This document shows positions 8,388 through 17,670 of a DNA stretch of 42,742 nucleotides, piece after piece. Position numbers and translations under genes: made by a program. The DNA comes from DAOQAU01 sp964640325 (GTDB lineage Bacteria > Cyanobacteriota > Vampirovibrionia > Gastranaerophilales > Gastranaerophilaceae), in NCBI GenBank assembly GCA_964640325.1, contig CAZXID010000017.1:1-42742 (forward strand), given 5' to 3'. Every line of letters begins with the position of its first letter. Position 1 is the first letter of the stretch. The notes under the pieces were generated by a model that had not been told where the DNA came from, made no database searches, and saw only the letters and a list, made by a program, of their open reading frames with translations.

Positions 8388-8885
8388 TTATCCCTTTAAA
8401 TTTTTCAGCGCATTATCTTGTGCTGTTACAATAAAATTATACTCTTCATCAGTTTTGTGGTCAAATCCGAGCAAGTGCATTATACCGTGGCTTATTAAAA
8501 ATTTTAATTCTTCTTTTAATGAAATACCTTTTTTTTGCGCTTCTTGTTCTGCATTATCCAACGAAATTATTATTTCGCCTAAATTTATTTCATTATCAAA
8601 TACAAATTTTTCTTCAGAATCTGCAAATATTGCAAAAGTAATTATATCGGCAGGATAATCTTTTTTTCTGTATTCTTTATTCATTTCGTGAGTTTTTTTG
8701 CGGTCACAATAAAGAATATCAAAAGACAAAGTCTTAAATTTTTCCTTTGCAAGACAGGATTTGTCAAAAATATTACTGTTTTGAAGAAAATATTGCAGAA
8801 TATTTTTTGCAGCGGAAATAAAATATTTTTCGTTAATTTCAATAGACGGATGAATATTTTCAGAAAAAATACTACTTTTTATCAT
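8388..8885 (-). CDS. ybeY: endoribonuclease YbeY (rRNA maturation)
   Basis: About 165 residues. Zinc-dependent endoribonuclease for 16S rRNA 3' maturation and ribosome quality control. The signature 'HGIMHLLGFDH' supplies the three zinc-binding histidines; 'EYRKKDYPADIITF' and 'LGEIIISLDNAEQEA' are also typical. The frame is open to a TTG at 8909 inside the pgpH 3' end. The ATG at 8885 is a more normal start for this family and still overlaps pgpH by 14 bp. It belongs to the pgpH-ybeY-dgkA operon. Confidence 0.93.
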   Translation of the reverse strand: MIKSSIFSENIHPSIEINEKYFISAAKNILQYFLQNSNIFDKSCLAKEKFKTLSFDILYCDRKKTHEMNKEYRKKDYPADIITFAIFADSEEKFVFDNEINLGEIIISLDNAEQEAQKKGISLKEELKFLISHGIMHLLGFDHKTDEEYNFIVTAQDNALKNLKG

Positions 8886-11073
8886 TTTTTTCACTGCCGC
8901 CTTGTTCAAGCTGTTTTATTTTTTCATCTAATTCTTTGTCAATAACTTTATCGGGCATCGGGATATTGATTTTTGTTTTATCAAGTTCATGAACAATGTC
9001 TTCATGATATTTAATTCTATTATGCTGCATACCCCTTAAAATCCTGTTAAAAGTAGCTGCAATTGTTTTTATATCTCTAAGTGTAAGCGGGCTGTCAGAA
9101 AGCTGTCCGTCATTTAACCTTTCTATAATTATTTTGTCTATAATGGCTTCTATTTCTTCAGAGGTGGGGTTCTTAAGTGCTCTTGTTGCTGATTCAACCG
9201 CATCTGCAATCATAAGGATGGCGGTTTCTTTCATATTAGGTTTTGGACCTGTATATCTGAATTGTTCTTCCTTTACGTTTTCTGCGCCTTCTTCGGCAAC
9301 TGCCTGAGAGTAAAAATAGCTTGCTATTCCTTCTCCATGGTGTTGAAGTATGAAATTATAAATAATCGGCGGAAGCCCGTATTCTTTTGCAAGCTCCACT
9401 CCATCTTTGGGGTGTGCGGTTATCACCATTTTACTTAATCTTGGGTTGAGCTTTGCATGAGGATTTTCGATGCCGAAATAAGATTGATTTTCCACAAAAA
9501 ACAAAGGCCTTTTAAGTTTGCCAATGTCGTGATAAAATGCTCCGACTCTTGCCAAAATCGGGTTTGCTCCGACGGATTCGGCTGCAGCTTCGCACAAATT
9601 TGATACCATAAGACTATGGTGGTATGTTCCGGGGGCTTCAAATTGAAGTCTTTTCATAAGCGGCTGATTGTGATCGGCAAGTTCTGCAAGCCCGTACGGA
9701 GTTATAATCTTAAAGACACTTTCAAGTAAGGGTAAAACTCCAAGCGCGATTACACCGCTAAGAAGGCAGTTTACAAATGTTATTGCGGTATCTGTTACTA
9801 TTAGAGCATTGTCAACTTCTATTAAACATTTTTCAAGCAAATATATGCCCACAACGATTATTACTGAGGTAAGTGCTATGTCAATGCCGGTTTTTATTAA
9901 GTCGAATCTTCTTGAAAATTTAACTTGTGCAATTGTAATCATTGAAACAAGATTTATTAGGGCAAAAGCTAATACAAATTGAATGTTATATTCTAAAGTA
10001 AGAGTTAGTGTTATTAGTAAAAGTGAAGCGAGCATCATCGCTATTCTTGGAGTTGTAAATATAGAAATTATTATTATAAATGCAGGCATTGGTAAAATGT
10101 AAGGTGAAAATCCTGTCGGAATTAATATTGCAATTAATGCAAATACAAGCGAAAGAGCAGATATAATCATTATTCTGCTTGATTCAAGGTATGGCTTTTC
10201 AAAGGTTCTAAGATATTTTAAAAATGCCAAAGAAGTTAAAAGTACAATAATAAAAATTCCAAAGAACCCTTTGAAATTAATCTCAAGAACATTATACCCC
10301 GCTTTTCTTAAGGCATCACGCTTAAGCTGAGTTACAGGCTCGCCTTCAAAAACTATTTTGTCGCCTTTTTCAAAAGTAACTTCAACTTCTTTAACTGCAT
10401 CTTGTGCGTTTTTTTTGGCAACGGAAGTTGCATCTTCATCTATAATTAAATTAGGCACAATCACTTGTTCCAAAAGCTCTGTAAGTACTGTTGTTTGGCT
10501 TTTAGGTATATTTGAAATCATGTTTCTATGTATGATTTTTCTAATATTATTATTTTCGTAGTCTTTTTCGCTTATTCCTACACTTAATATGTTGGTCAAA
10601 ACCAGAGAGGCTTTGTCGAATACTTGTCTTACATTGTTTTCATTTGTTTTAAGAAGGTAGTTGATTATAAAATTTTTCCTATAGCCTTCTGATATGTCAA
10701 AAAGTATTGACAATTCTCCTTCTTTTACCGACATAGGGACATCTTTTTTTCTTATTTGAAGTATTGAACTTTCAAGTGTTTCAAGATTATTTTTTATAAA
10801 ACTGTCTTCTGCCGGGGCTAAAATAGGCTCGACTTTTTGAGCGATTTCTCTTTTATGTTGCTCAGTCCGTTTTGTGTCTATTACGGTAATTGTTCTTTGA
10901 GCAATAATATCTTTTTTACTTATGCCGTTTTCTATGACGTTTTGAAAAAGAAGGTTTTGTGAGGCAAGAATTATACTCATCACAAGAGCAAAGCCAAAAA
11001 ATGCGCAGAGGTTAAGAATTTTGGGAGAAGAAAAAAATTCTGCCATTGTTGCAAATGATTGTGGTTTATTCAT
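8872..11073 (-). CDS. pgpH: 7TM receptor with HD domain, PgpH-type cyclic-di-AMP phosphodiesterase
   Basis: 733 residues. An N-terminal membrane anchor (about 20-42) is followed by an extracytoplasmic 7TMR-HDED region (about 50-265), seven hydrophobic segments (about 270-460) and a cytoplasmic HD domain. The HD domain shows 'YHHSLMVSNLCEAAAE' near residue 484, 'FYHDIGKLKRP' near 513 and 'ILQHHGEG', the metal ligands of HD phosphodiesterases. Family members hydrolyse c-di-AMP to pApA. Placement upstream of ybeY and dgkA is the usual context. ATG preceded by CAGGA. The divergent spacer to the next gene contains three hairpins. Confidence 0.93.
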   Translation of the reverse strand: MNKPQSFATMAEFFSSPKILNLCAFFGFALVMSIILASQNLLFQNVIENGISKKDIIAQRTITVIDTKRTEQHKREIAQKVEPILAPAEDSFIKNNLETLESSILQIRKKDVPMSVKEGELSILFDISEGYRKNFIINYLLKTNENNVRQVFDKASLVLTNILSVGISEKDYENNNIRKIIHRNMISNIPKSQTTVLTELLEQVIVPNLIIDEDATSVAKKNAQDAVKEVEVTFEKGDKIVFEGEPVTQLKRDALRKAGYNVLEINFKGFFGIFIIVLLTSLAFLKYLRTFEKPYLESSRIMIISALSLVFALIAILIPTGFSPYILPMPAFIIIISIFTTPRIAMMLASLLLITLTLTLEYNIQFVLAFALINLVSMITIAQVKFSRRFDLIKTGIDIALTSVIIVVGIYLLEKCLIEVDNALIVTDTAITFVNCLLSGVIALGVLPLLESVFKIITPYGLAELADHNQPLMKRLQFEAPGTYHHSLMVSNLCEAAAESVGANPILARVGAFYHDIGKLKRPLFFVENQSYFGIENPHAKLNPRLSKMVITAHPKDGVELAKEYGLPPIIYNFILQHHGEGIASYFYSQAVAEEGAENVKEEQFRYTGPKPNMKETAILMIADAVESATRALKNPTSEEIEAIIDKIIIERLNDGQLSDSPLTLRDIKTIAATFNRILRGMQHNRIKYHEDIVHELDKTKINIPMPDKVIDKELDEKIKQLEQGGSEKNDKK

Positions 11074-11159
11074 AGAAATAGTCCTGATTCCTGTAATATT
11101 TTATTAATAACATTCTATAACAAAAAAGAAAATGTCAAATTATCTTAATAATTTGAGGA

Positions 11160-11308
11160 TGCGGAAAAATTTAAAAATTTTTCTCGCACCTCCATAGTCC
11201 AGTAAAAGCCAAGCCACCATTTTACCAAGGCTGTGCTTGGCTTTTACCTTCTTAAGGTCGCTCACGGAAAACACTAAAAATTGTAAATTTTTGTATTTTT
11301 CCGTGACC
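11160..11308. repeat. three consecutive hairpins in a divergent spacer
   Basis: (1) 11160-11188: TGCG-GAAAAATTT-aa-AAATTTTTC-t-CGCA. (2) 11202-11214 with 11235-11247: GTAAAAGCCAAGC and its exact complement. (3) 11262-11271 with 11297-11306: TCACGGAAAA and TTTTCCGTGA, extended by AGGT/ACCT across a 3-nt bulge. The block lies between the pgpH start and the plus-strand gene at 11374, so terminators are not expected here. Possibly a small non-coding element or a decayed mobile repeat. Confidence 0.65.
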
Positions 11309-11342
11309 TCTTTGACAAAAAAACATGACTTTTATTTTTATG

Positions 11343-11351
11343 TGTTATATT
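11343..11351 (+). promoter_or_regulatory. extended -10 promoter for 11374 gene
   Basis: TGTTATATT is an extended -10 element (TG-n-TATATT) whose start point would be near 11358. A perfect TTGACA lies at 11312-11317, but it is 28 bp from this -10 and therefore not its partner. The resulting leader holds AAGGGG before the ATG. Confidence 0.45.
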
Positions 11352-11373
11352 ATTCAAGCTGAAGGGGAATGTT

Positions 11374-11859
11374 ATGGTGGAAAAAGCAGTTTTTGACAAA
11401 AAATTAAATTTAAAAAACATCACGGTAATGAGCGCTTTTTCAAACGAAAGTGATATGTTTACTTCTTTGTCAACGACTGCACTTTTGGCAAAAAATTCTG
11501 TGCCCTATTCTCACAAAAGAGCTGCGGATAACTATGTTATCATCAAGAGAATTTATAAATTTCAAGCAGTACAAAGCCGTATATCTAATCAGGAAATAGC
11601 ACTTTTGAAAAAATATGATTTTAATTTGCTTGAAAATTCAACCATTAAACAAATCAATGAGGAATTGGCCTATCTTAAGAAATGGGCTGTTTCATCAAAT
11701 GAGCAGCTTGCTGCGGATGCAGATGAAATAATTCAAATAAGAGCAAAAGAACTCAAATTTGTTGTTGCCAGCAATTATTCTGCAGTTTCAGAGGAGATTT
11801 ACGACGGCTACAAAGCTTTAGAGCGTTATTTTGAGGAGATTACCAAATTTTATCGTTAA
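11374..11859 (+). CDS. hypothetical protein, helical
   Basis: 161 residues, not recognised. Residues 45 to the end are rich in Glu, Lys and Ala and read as amphipathic helices ('LKKYDFNLLENSTIKQINEE', 'DEIIQIRAKELKFVV'). There is no signal peptide or membrane segment. The first 30 residues look unstructured. The ATG has AAGGGG about 10 nt upstream and an extended -10 promoter further up. The next gene starts 89 bp later on the same strand. It is probably a lineage-specific cytoplasmic protein. Confidence 0.7.
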   Translation: MVEKAVFDKKLNLKNITVMSAFSNESDMFTSLSTTALLAKNSVPYSHKRAADNYVIIKRIYKFQAVQSRISNQEIALLKKYDFNLLENSTIKQINEELAYLKKWAVSSNEQLAADADEIIQIRAKELKFVVASNYSAVSEEIYDGYKALERYFEEITKFYR

Positions 11860-11948
11860 TAATTGTTAATTTATTTTAACAATTTGGCAATTTTTTTTTC
11901 TTTTATTTTTAATATTATTGTGTTTTATGTTTTTGAGTAAAGGTAAGA

Positions 11949-12779
11949 ATGTCAATGCAAATACTGGCAAATTTTAATAATAAGTACGCCGGCGTTCCGC
12001 TAAGCTATACTTCTGACGTGAACAAAGGCAAAAAACTTTCTAAAAATGCTATAAAACAGCCGGAAGCTTCTAAGCATGTAAAACGCGGCGTGTTTTTGAC
12101 AACTGCACTCGGGGTTGCAACCGGAGTAGCAATAGCACTTAAGAGAGGAAAATGTATTAAAGATCCTAAACTCATTAGTGGTAAATTGAAATTCTTAAAT
12201 CCTCTTATGAAAGTTGACTATGATTGGAAAAATGTAATTATTATGGCGGGATGTTCAATTTTGGGCGGTATTACCGGTGGGGCAATATTTGATAAAAAAG
12301 AGAATTTTAAAGCAAAGTGCAGAGAAGGCATAATTCAAATGGGCGGCAATATTCTTATACCCCTTGGTTGTGTAGGCGGAGGCAGCGCTCTATATGATAA
12401 ATTTTTGGCACAAAAGGTAATTAATAAGTTTAAATTAGCTGGTCCAAAAGCGGAAATACCCGGAGCAATTATTGCATTAATAACTCTCTCGGCTGCAATA
12501 TTTTTCGGCAATAAAACAACTAACTTTATAAATGAAGAAATCTATCACATAAGAGATGATAGAGGGGTTAAATTTGCTGATATGTCAGGGCATTTAGACG
12601 ACACTTGTCTTGCTCTTTCCAAAGCAAGCAAAGATTCGGTTATAAGCAAAGTGGCTAGCCGTGTAATTCCTCTTGCACTTTTGGTTTGCGGATATTCAAG
12701 CGGGGTTATGCAGGAATGGCCGCCCGAGGCAAGAATTGCAAGAAAAGTCGATTCTAAAATTAAAAAACACGACAAATAA
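11949..12779 (+). CDS. hypothetical glycine-rich membrane protein
   Basis: 276 residues, not recognised. The N-terminal 45 residues are polar and basic. Glycine-rich hydrophobic segments follow at about 48-66, 95-118, 135-150, 172-190 and 232-248 ('GVFLTTALGVATGVAIAL', 'IIMAGCSILGGITGGAIF'), suggesting several membrane passes. The C-terminus is basic. ATG preceded by AAAGGTAAGA. It ends 39 bp before the proB ATG, and the proB promoter overlaps this spacer, so the two are probably transcribed separately. The N-terminal style resembles other lineage proteins in this window. Confidence 0.7.
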   Translation: MSMQILANFNNKYAGVPLSYTSDVNKGKKLSKNAIKQPEASKHVKRGVFLTTALGVATGVAIALKRGKCIKDPKLISGKLKFLNPLMKVDYDWKNVIIMAGCSILGGITGGAIFDKKENFKAKCREGIIQMGGNILIPLGCVGGGSALYDKFLAQKVINKFKLAGPKAEIPGAIIALITLSAAIFFGNKTTNFINEEIYHIRDDRGVKFADMSGHLDDTCLALSKASKDSVISKVASRVIPLALLVCGYSSGVMQEWPPEARIARKVDSKIKKHDK

Positions 12780-12782
12780 AAC

Positions 12783-12811
12783 TTGTCAGCTTGTCGAATT
12801 TTATGTATAAT
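12783..12811 (+). promoter_or_regulatory. sigma-70-type promoter giving a leaderless proB mRNA
   Basis: TTGTCA (12783-12788), 17-bp spacer, TATAAT (12806-12811). The predicted start point, 7 nt after the -10, is 12818, one base before the proB ATG at 12819. No Shine-Dalgarno sequence fits in the 20 nt before that ATG. Confidence 0.7.
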
Positions 12812-12818
12812 CACTCCT

Positions 12819-13964
12819 ATGGACAGAAGTTTAATTTCTAATGCAAACAGAGTTGTTATAAAATTCGGAACAAATATTTTAACCAATGACGAGGGTGATG
12901 TTTCCCTTTCAAGGGTTTATTCTTTCATTGAAGATGTTTCAAAATTAAGAAAAGAAGGAAAACAAGTTATTCTTGTAACATCAGGTGCCGTTGGCTTGGG
13001 CAAAAGCAAACTGGGACTTGAATCTACAGATGCGACTGCGCTTAAACAGGCATGTGCTGCTGTAGGACAGGGGCGTTTGATGTCAATATACGAGGCCGGT
13101 TTTGATAAATACGGGCTTGCTGTTGCGCAAATTCTTTTAACCGAAGACGATTTTTCCCAAAGAAAAAGATATTTGAGTTTAAGAACGACTTTAAACAAAC
13201 TTCTTGAATTAAATGTAATTCCGATAATTAATCAAAATGATACGGTGTCAACAATTGAGCTGGATGAATTATACGATGACATGCAGGTGTGTTTTTCCGA
13301 TAACGACAAGCTTTCTGCGCTTGTAGCAAGCGAACTTGATGCAGATTTATTGGTGATTTTATCCGATGTTGAAGGGCTTTTTGATTCAAATCCTAAAACA
13401 AATTCTGAGGCTAAAATTATTCCTGTTGTTGAAAACGTTACAGATGAAATTCTAAATTTGGGTGAAGGCGCATCATCAGGCGGCAGAGGCGGAATGAGGA
13501 CAAAACTTGAAGCCGCAAGGCTTGTGACACGCTCAGGAGGCATTGTTTTGGTGGCTAATGGCAAAACTCCCTGCGTTATTTCTCAAATTTTCTCGCGAAA
13601 AGAAATAGGAACAATATTTTTACCAAATGATGAAATGCTTTCGGGCAAAAAACGCTGGATTGGCTATGCAACAAATATTTTAGGCAAAATTATAGTAAAT
13701 TACGGAGCTCAAAAAGCTATTCTTGAAAAAGAGTCAAGCCTTTTGCCCATCGGCGTTGTCGATATAAAAAATGAGTTTAAAAAAGGCGAAGTTGTTTCAA
13801 TTTTGGATGAGAACGAAAAAGAAATCGCTCGGGGTATTGTAAATTACAATTCTGAAGATTGCAAAAAAATAATGGGCGTACATTCTGACGATATTTCAAA
13901 AATTTTAGGCTATAAAAATTATGATGCGGTTATAACTCGCGATAACATAACTGTTTTGGAGTGA
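12819..13964 (+). CDS. proB: glutamate 5-kinase
   Basis: About 381 residues. First step of proline synthesis: ATP-dependent phosphorylation of glutamate. The amino-acid-kinase domain shows 'VVIKFGTNIL', 'VTSGAVGLGKSKLG', 'NQNDTV', 'DNDKLSALVASELDADLLVI' and 'GGRGGMRTKLEAARL'. A C-terminal PUA domain (about 280-370) begins near 'KKRWIGYA'. The frame extends to a TTG at 12783, but that codon is the -35 box of the promoter, so the ATG is right. The mRNA is probably leaderless. It is coupled to proA downstream. Confidence 0.95.
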   Translation: MDRSLISNANRVVIKFGTNILTNDEGDVSLSRVYSFIEDVSKLRKEGKQVILVTSGAVGLGKSKLGLESTDATALKQACAAVGQGRLMSIYEAGFDKYGLAVAQILLTEDDFSQRKRYLSLRTTLNKLLELNVIPIINQNDTVSTIELDELYDDMQVCFSDNDKLSALVASELDADLLVILSDVEGLFDSNPKTNSEAKIIPVVENVTDEILNLGEGASSGGRGGMRTKLEAARLVTRSGGIVLVANGKTPCVISQIFSRKEIGTIFLPNDEMLSGKKRWIGYATNILGKIIVNYGAQKAILEKESSLLPIGVVDIKNEFKKGEVVSILDENEKEIARGIVNYNSEDCKKIMGVHSDDISKILGYKNYDAVITRDNITVLE

Positions 13965-13966
13965 TT

Positions 13967-15214
13967 ATGGATTTTTTAAATATTGCAAAAGCGGCTAAAG
14001 AAGCTTCAATAAAACTTGCAGGTTTATCGGGCGAGACAAAAAATTATGCGCTTGAAATGGTTGCAAATTCACTTGATCTGCACCAAAAACAAATTTTTGA
14101 TGCTAATCAAAAAGATTTAACCGATGCCCAAAAACTTCTTGAAAGCGGTGAAATTTCTCAATCTGTTCTTAACCGCCTTAAACTCGATGAAAACAAAATG
14201 CGCGATATGATTGCAGGGGTAAGAGATGTTATCAAATTAGATGACCCGATTAACAAATGTCTGATTGCAAGAGAACTTGACGAGGGGTTATCGCTTTACA
14301 AAGTGTCTTGCCCCATAGGCGTTTTGGGAATAATTTTTGAGGCAAGGCCTGATGTTATAACCCAAATTTGCTCTTTGGCAATAAAGTCTTCAAATGCACT
14401 GATTTTAAAAGGCGGAAAAGAAGCAATAAACACAAATAAAGTAATTTTTGAAATCATAACAGAGGCTTTGGATTGCATAGAAGCTTTTCCGAAAAATGCT
14501 ATAAATCAGGTTTATTCTAGAGATGATGCAGTTCAAATGCTTAAAATGGATGATTATATCGATTTAATTATCCCTAGAGGCGGTAATTCTCTTGTCAAAT
14601 TTGTTCAGGAAAACACCAAAATTCCTGTTTTAGGACATGCCGACGGAATTTGTCATATTTTTGTCGATGAAAGTGCTGATTTAGAAATGGCAAAAAATAT
14701 TGTCATTGATGCCAAAACCCAGTATCCGAGTGCTTGTAATTCTGTTGAAACGCTTTTAATTCACAAAAATTTTAAATACTCGGAAGAATTGATTAAAGCT
14801 TTAAAAAATGCCCAAATAAAAATTATTAACAATCCCGACAATTGGGCTTTTGAATACGGTGACAAAATTCTTGCCTGCAAAATTTTATCGGGAGTGGATG
14901 AGGCGATTGAGCACATAAACAGATTTGGCTCAGGCCATACGGACTGCATAATAAGCCAAAATTCTGAAAACGTCGAAAAATTTTTAAATCAGGTTGACTC
15001 GGCAGGAGTTTATCACAATGTTTCAACGCGCTTTGCAGATGGCTTCAGATACGGCTTTGGAGCAGAAGTGGGTATTTCTACAAATAAAACTCACGCGCGC
15101 GGTCCTGTCGGCTTAGATGGGCTTACGATTTATAAATACAAACTTTACGGCAATGGTCATATCGTAAAAGATTACGCCGAAAGTTTAAAACAGTTTCACC
15201 ACAAGGATTTGTAA
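13967..15214 (+). CDS. proA: glutamate-5-semialdehyde dehydrogenase (gamma-glutamyl phosphate reductase)
   Basis: 415 residues. NADPH-dependent reduction of gamma-glutamyl phosphate in proline synthesis. Visible motifs: 'PIGVLGIIFEARPDV', 'LILKGGKEA', 'IPRGG', the catalytic cysteine in 'YPSACNSVETLL', and 'GLDGLTIYKY' near the C-terminus. A GTG at 13961 overlaps the proB stop, but GGAG at 13958 is spaced correctly for the ATG at 13967. It forms the proBA unit and ends 3 bp before the convergent phosphohexomutase gene. Confidence 0.96.
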   Translation: MDFLNIAKAAKEASIKLAGLSGETKNYALEMVANSLDLHQKQIFDANQKDLTDAQKLLESGEISQSVLNRLKLDENKMRDMIAGVRDVIKLDDPINKCLIARELDEGLSLYKVSCPIGVLGIIFEARPDVITQICSLAIKSSNALILKGGKEAINTNKVIFEIITEALDCIEAFPKNAINQVYSRDDAVQMLKMDDYIDLIIPRGGNSLVKFVQENTKIPVLGHADGICHIFVDESADLEMAKNIVIDAKTQYPSACNSVETLLIHKNFKYSEELIKALKNAQIKIINNPDNWAFEYGDKILACKILSGVDEAIEHINRFGSGHTDCIISQNSENVEKFLNQVDSAGVYHNVSTRFADGFRYGFGAEVGISTNKTHARGPVGLDGLTIYKYKLYGNGHIVKDYAESLKQFHHKDL

Positions 15215-15217
15215 ATT

Positions 15218-17497
15218 TTAGAAACCCTTGTATTCGGGGATTACAAATTCCTCGTTGTTGGCGTCTTTGCTTACAAAATGCAGGTAGAATTTCATTGCTT
15301 CGTCTTTTGATGCTTTATAAAAATCTTTTGAAATAAATTCTTTGTACATATCTGTTCTGTGCCCCGAGTAATTTCCTAAAATTTGAGTGTACATTTCAAG
15401 CTCTTTTTTGTCTAACCCTGCTGCGTAAGCCTTTGTTTTGGCATCAGTCCCCGACGGTCTTATTTCTATGAATTTGTCATCAAATTCCATATAAGTGCCG
15501 TCTCCGACAAATTTTATTTTAAACAGATTCGAAAAATCAAGCTGAGGAAAAGCATCTGCCAATATTTTTTTTGCTTGTTCAAAAGTTATTTCTTTGCAGG
15601 TAACTCCTATTGCAAGTGTCAGGAAAAATAAATCGTTTTTGGTACGTTTTTTCTCACCTTCTTTTTTTTCTTCTTTTAATTTTTTAATATCTGCTTCCGA
15701 TTCGTTATAATAAGAAATATCGGCTCTTGTGTCGTATTTCCCCTTTATTTTATTTGTTTCAAAAACATCTGTTAAATAATCACAAAGAGTTTTGTTTTCT
15801 TTTTCAAGTTTTGACGCCAGTGCAGAAGCCACTATTATTGCCTCTGTAGCACTTTTTTCCCTCATTGCAATAGCTTCATAGCCTGTTTCTGATTCAATTA
15901 ATTCACCCGGACCCATAATCATTCCGCCTGATTCTTCGCCCGCAAAAAGCAATCTTGGATTAATACCTAAATTTATTTTATTTGCAAAAACATCAGATAA
16001 AATAACTTCTTCATTAGTATTATTTTTAATTTTAAGTTCAACTTTTTTCATTATATTTGCAATTTCTTTAAAGCCCACCGGCACATTTATGACGCTTATA
16101 CCGTTATTTTTTGCCCACTCATCCCAAGAAAGAGAAGAAGCGGTGGTTTTGATAATAAATCTTGGGTAATTTTGTAATATTCCCATAGCTTTCAGTTTTT
16201 TAAGCCTAAAGTCCATAAGCATTAAAAATGCCTGATTTGCAGTGTAAATTGCCAAAATTCTGTTTTGCGATAATTTTATGTAATCGATTCCTGCAGACTT
16301 TAATTTGTCTGCATTTTTAGCATCTTCAATTTGAACAATGCTAAGCCTGTCATGATCGGGGTCAGTTATTAAAATAACCGTATTTACAGGGTAATTCTCA
16401 AGTTTTTTATCATAATTCAGGCTATCGATAACAGGGAAAAAGTTTTTACCTTCGGCGTTTTTTGCCGTTACGGTTGCGTCAACCGAATAGTCATAAAACC
16501 CCTTGTTGCCCTTGTTGTCAATATCGTATTTCCCTATTGAATGGAAAAAGGGATCTTCTTGCGTGTTAAGCCAGTCAAATTTTTCAGATATTTCAAGTTT
16601 ATCTAAAACCCTGCTTAAGGTTCTGTAGGCACTTCCGCCGACATTTTCAATTACAATTTTATTTTGTAAGCTTTGAATAAGCTCCATGTTGAATTGCCTT
16701 GCCACACCTGTTTGCAGGTATTCAATATATAAATTAACTCCATCATCTATTTCTTTCATGGCTTTTTCGTCGATTAATTTATCGTCTGCTTTTGAAAATT
16801 TAATACTATAAGTGCCTTCTTTTTCTGTTTGTTTAAAAATTTCCTTTATTTTTGCTACAAATTCGGCAGATTCTTCGGGCAAATATTGGCTGCCTTGAAA
16901 GTTTAGGTCTTTTGTCGCGTTTTTAACAGAAATTCCGTGACTTGAGGTTATGTATTCACCCCCTAAAAGCCCAAGTTTTAATATCAAAAACGATGCAAGC
17001 CAGATAGGAATTGTCTGCTTGTTTTCTGAAATAAGAGTCTTAATCCCTTGTGCTGCCTGAATTCTTGCGATAGCTTCCAAGTATAATTCCGAATTGTATC
17101 TTACTTCCCTGCCTGCAAGTTTTACAAGTCTTTTGTTCGGATATTTTTCTTTAGCCACAAGTGCTTTTGCCAGGGTCGCAAGGGTTATTCCTATAAGGTT
17201 AATTGGAAATCTCGTATCCTGAGGGAATAAAATGTTTTGAGGACCTCTTATTCCTGCGGTCGAAACTTGTGCTTCTTTTTCGTAGTTTTCAAACCAGTCC
17301 CAAAGGTTGAGTCCATCAGGGTTGTTGTGTTTGTCATAAGGCTGCAAATGCTCGCGCTTAAGCACAAATTCAAATTCATCCTTGTTGCTCAAATCAATTA
17401 AATTAAGATTTTTAATACTTTCAGGTGTTTTTTCAAAAACATTTTCAAACAGTTCTTTTTCAAGCTCACAAGAATATTTCTGCAGCATTTTTTCCAT
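15218..17497 (-). CDS. large alpha-D-phosphohexomutase-like enzyme
   Basis: About 759 residues, longer than ordinary phosphoglucomutases (450-580). Phosphohexomutase motifs occur in order: 'VSTAGIRGPQ' near the start, the active-site serine loop as 'TSSHG' (canonical TASHNP), the Mg-binding 'DPDHDRLSI', the sugar-binding 'GEESGGM' and the phosphate-binding 'IRPSGTDAKTKAY'. Extra length comes from an N-terminal 85-residue region and insertions. The substrate is uncertain; glucose- or mannose-phosphate are likely. The frame is open upstream to 17536, but AAGGAG at 17504-17509 fixes the ATG at 17497, and a TATACT -10 lies just before it. Confidence 0.88.
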   Translation of the reverse strand: MEKMLQKYSCELEKELFENVFEKTPESIKNLNLIDLSNKDEFEFVLKREHLQPYDKHNNPDGLNLWDWFENYEKEAQVSTAGIRGPQNILFPQDTRFPINLIGITLATLAKALVAKEKYPNKRLVKLAGREVRYNSELYLEAIARIQAAQGIKTLISENKQTIPIWLASFLILKLGLLGGEYITSSHGISVKNATKDLNFQGSQYLPEESAEFVAKIKEIFKQTEKEGTYSIKFSKADDKLIDEKAMKEIDDGVNLYIEYLQTGVARQFNMELIQSLQNKIVIENVGGSAYRTLSRVLDKLEISEKFDWLNTQEDPFFHSIGKYDIDNKGNKGFYDYSVDATVTAKNAEGKNFFPVIDSLNYDKKLENYPVNTVILITDPDHDRLSIVQIEDAKNADKLKSAGIDYIKLSQNRILAIYTANQAFLMLMDFRLKKLKAMGILQNYPRFIIKTTASSLSWDEWAKNNGISVINVPVGFKEIANIMKKVELKIKNNTNEEVILSDVFANKINLGINPRLLFAGEESGGMIMGPGELIESETGYEAIAMREKSATEAIIVASALASKLEKENKTLCDYLTDVFETNKIKGKYDTRADISYYNESEADIKKLKEEKKEGEKKRTKNDLFFLTLAIGVTCKEITFEQAKKILADAFPQLDFSNLFKIKFVGDGTYMEFDDKFIEIRPSGTDAKTKAYAAGLDKKELEMYTQILGNYSGHRTDMYKEFISKDFYKASKDEAMKFYLHFVSKDANNEEFVIPEYKGF

Positions 17498-17517
17498 ATA
17501 AAACTCCTTTTTGCCTA

Positions 17518-17523
17518 AGTATA
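17518..17523 (-). promoter_or_regulatory. -10 element for the phosphohexomutase gene
   Basis: TATACT on the minus strand, predicting a start near 17511 and a short leader with AAGGAG. No convincing -35 was found. This site argues against the longer frame starting at 17536. Confidence 0.45.
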
Positions 17524-17670
17524 GCATAAAGAACACATTTTTAAAACCCTTTTAAAATAGCAGTATTATTTATTTATGTAACATTTTTTTTTATAAATTA
17601 GCAAAAGAATTTATTATGGGTTTTTACTCTATTATCATTTAAGAAAGGTCATTTTTTAGGAGTTAAGATA

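Noticed and set aside
8688..8945. Plus-strand frames opposite ybeY and pgpH
   Set aside because: Low-complexity Phe/Lys/Ile translation of A/T-rich antisense DNA.
12783..12818. TTG start adding 12 residues to ProB
   Set aside because: That segment is the promoter (-35 and -10 boxes) and has no similarity to ProB N-termini.
13232..13564. Minus-strand reading frames inside proB and other large genes
   Set aside because: They are antisense shadows of well-supported genes with no start signals or recognisable products.
17498..17536. Longer N-terminus of the phosphohexomutase
   Set aside because: It would cover the -10 and the AAGGAG site, which fit the ATG at 17497.
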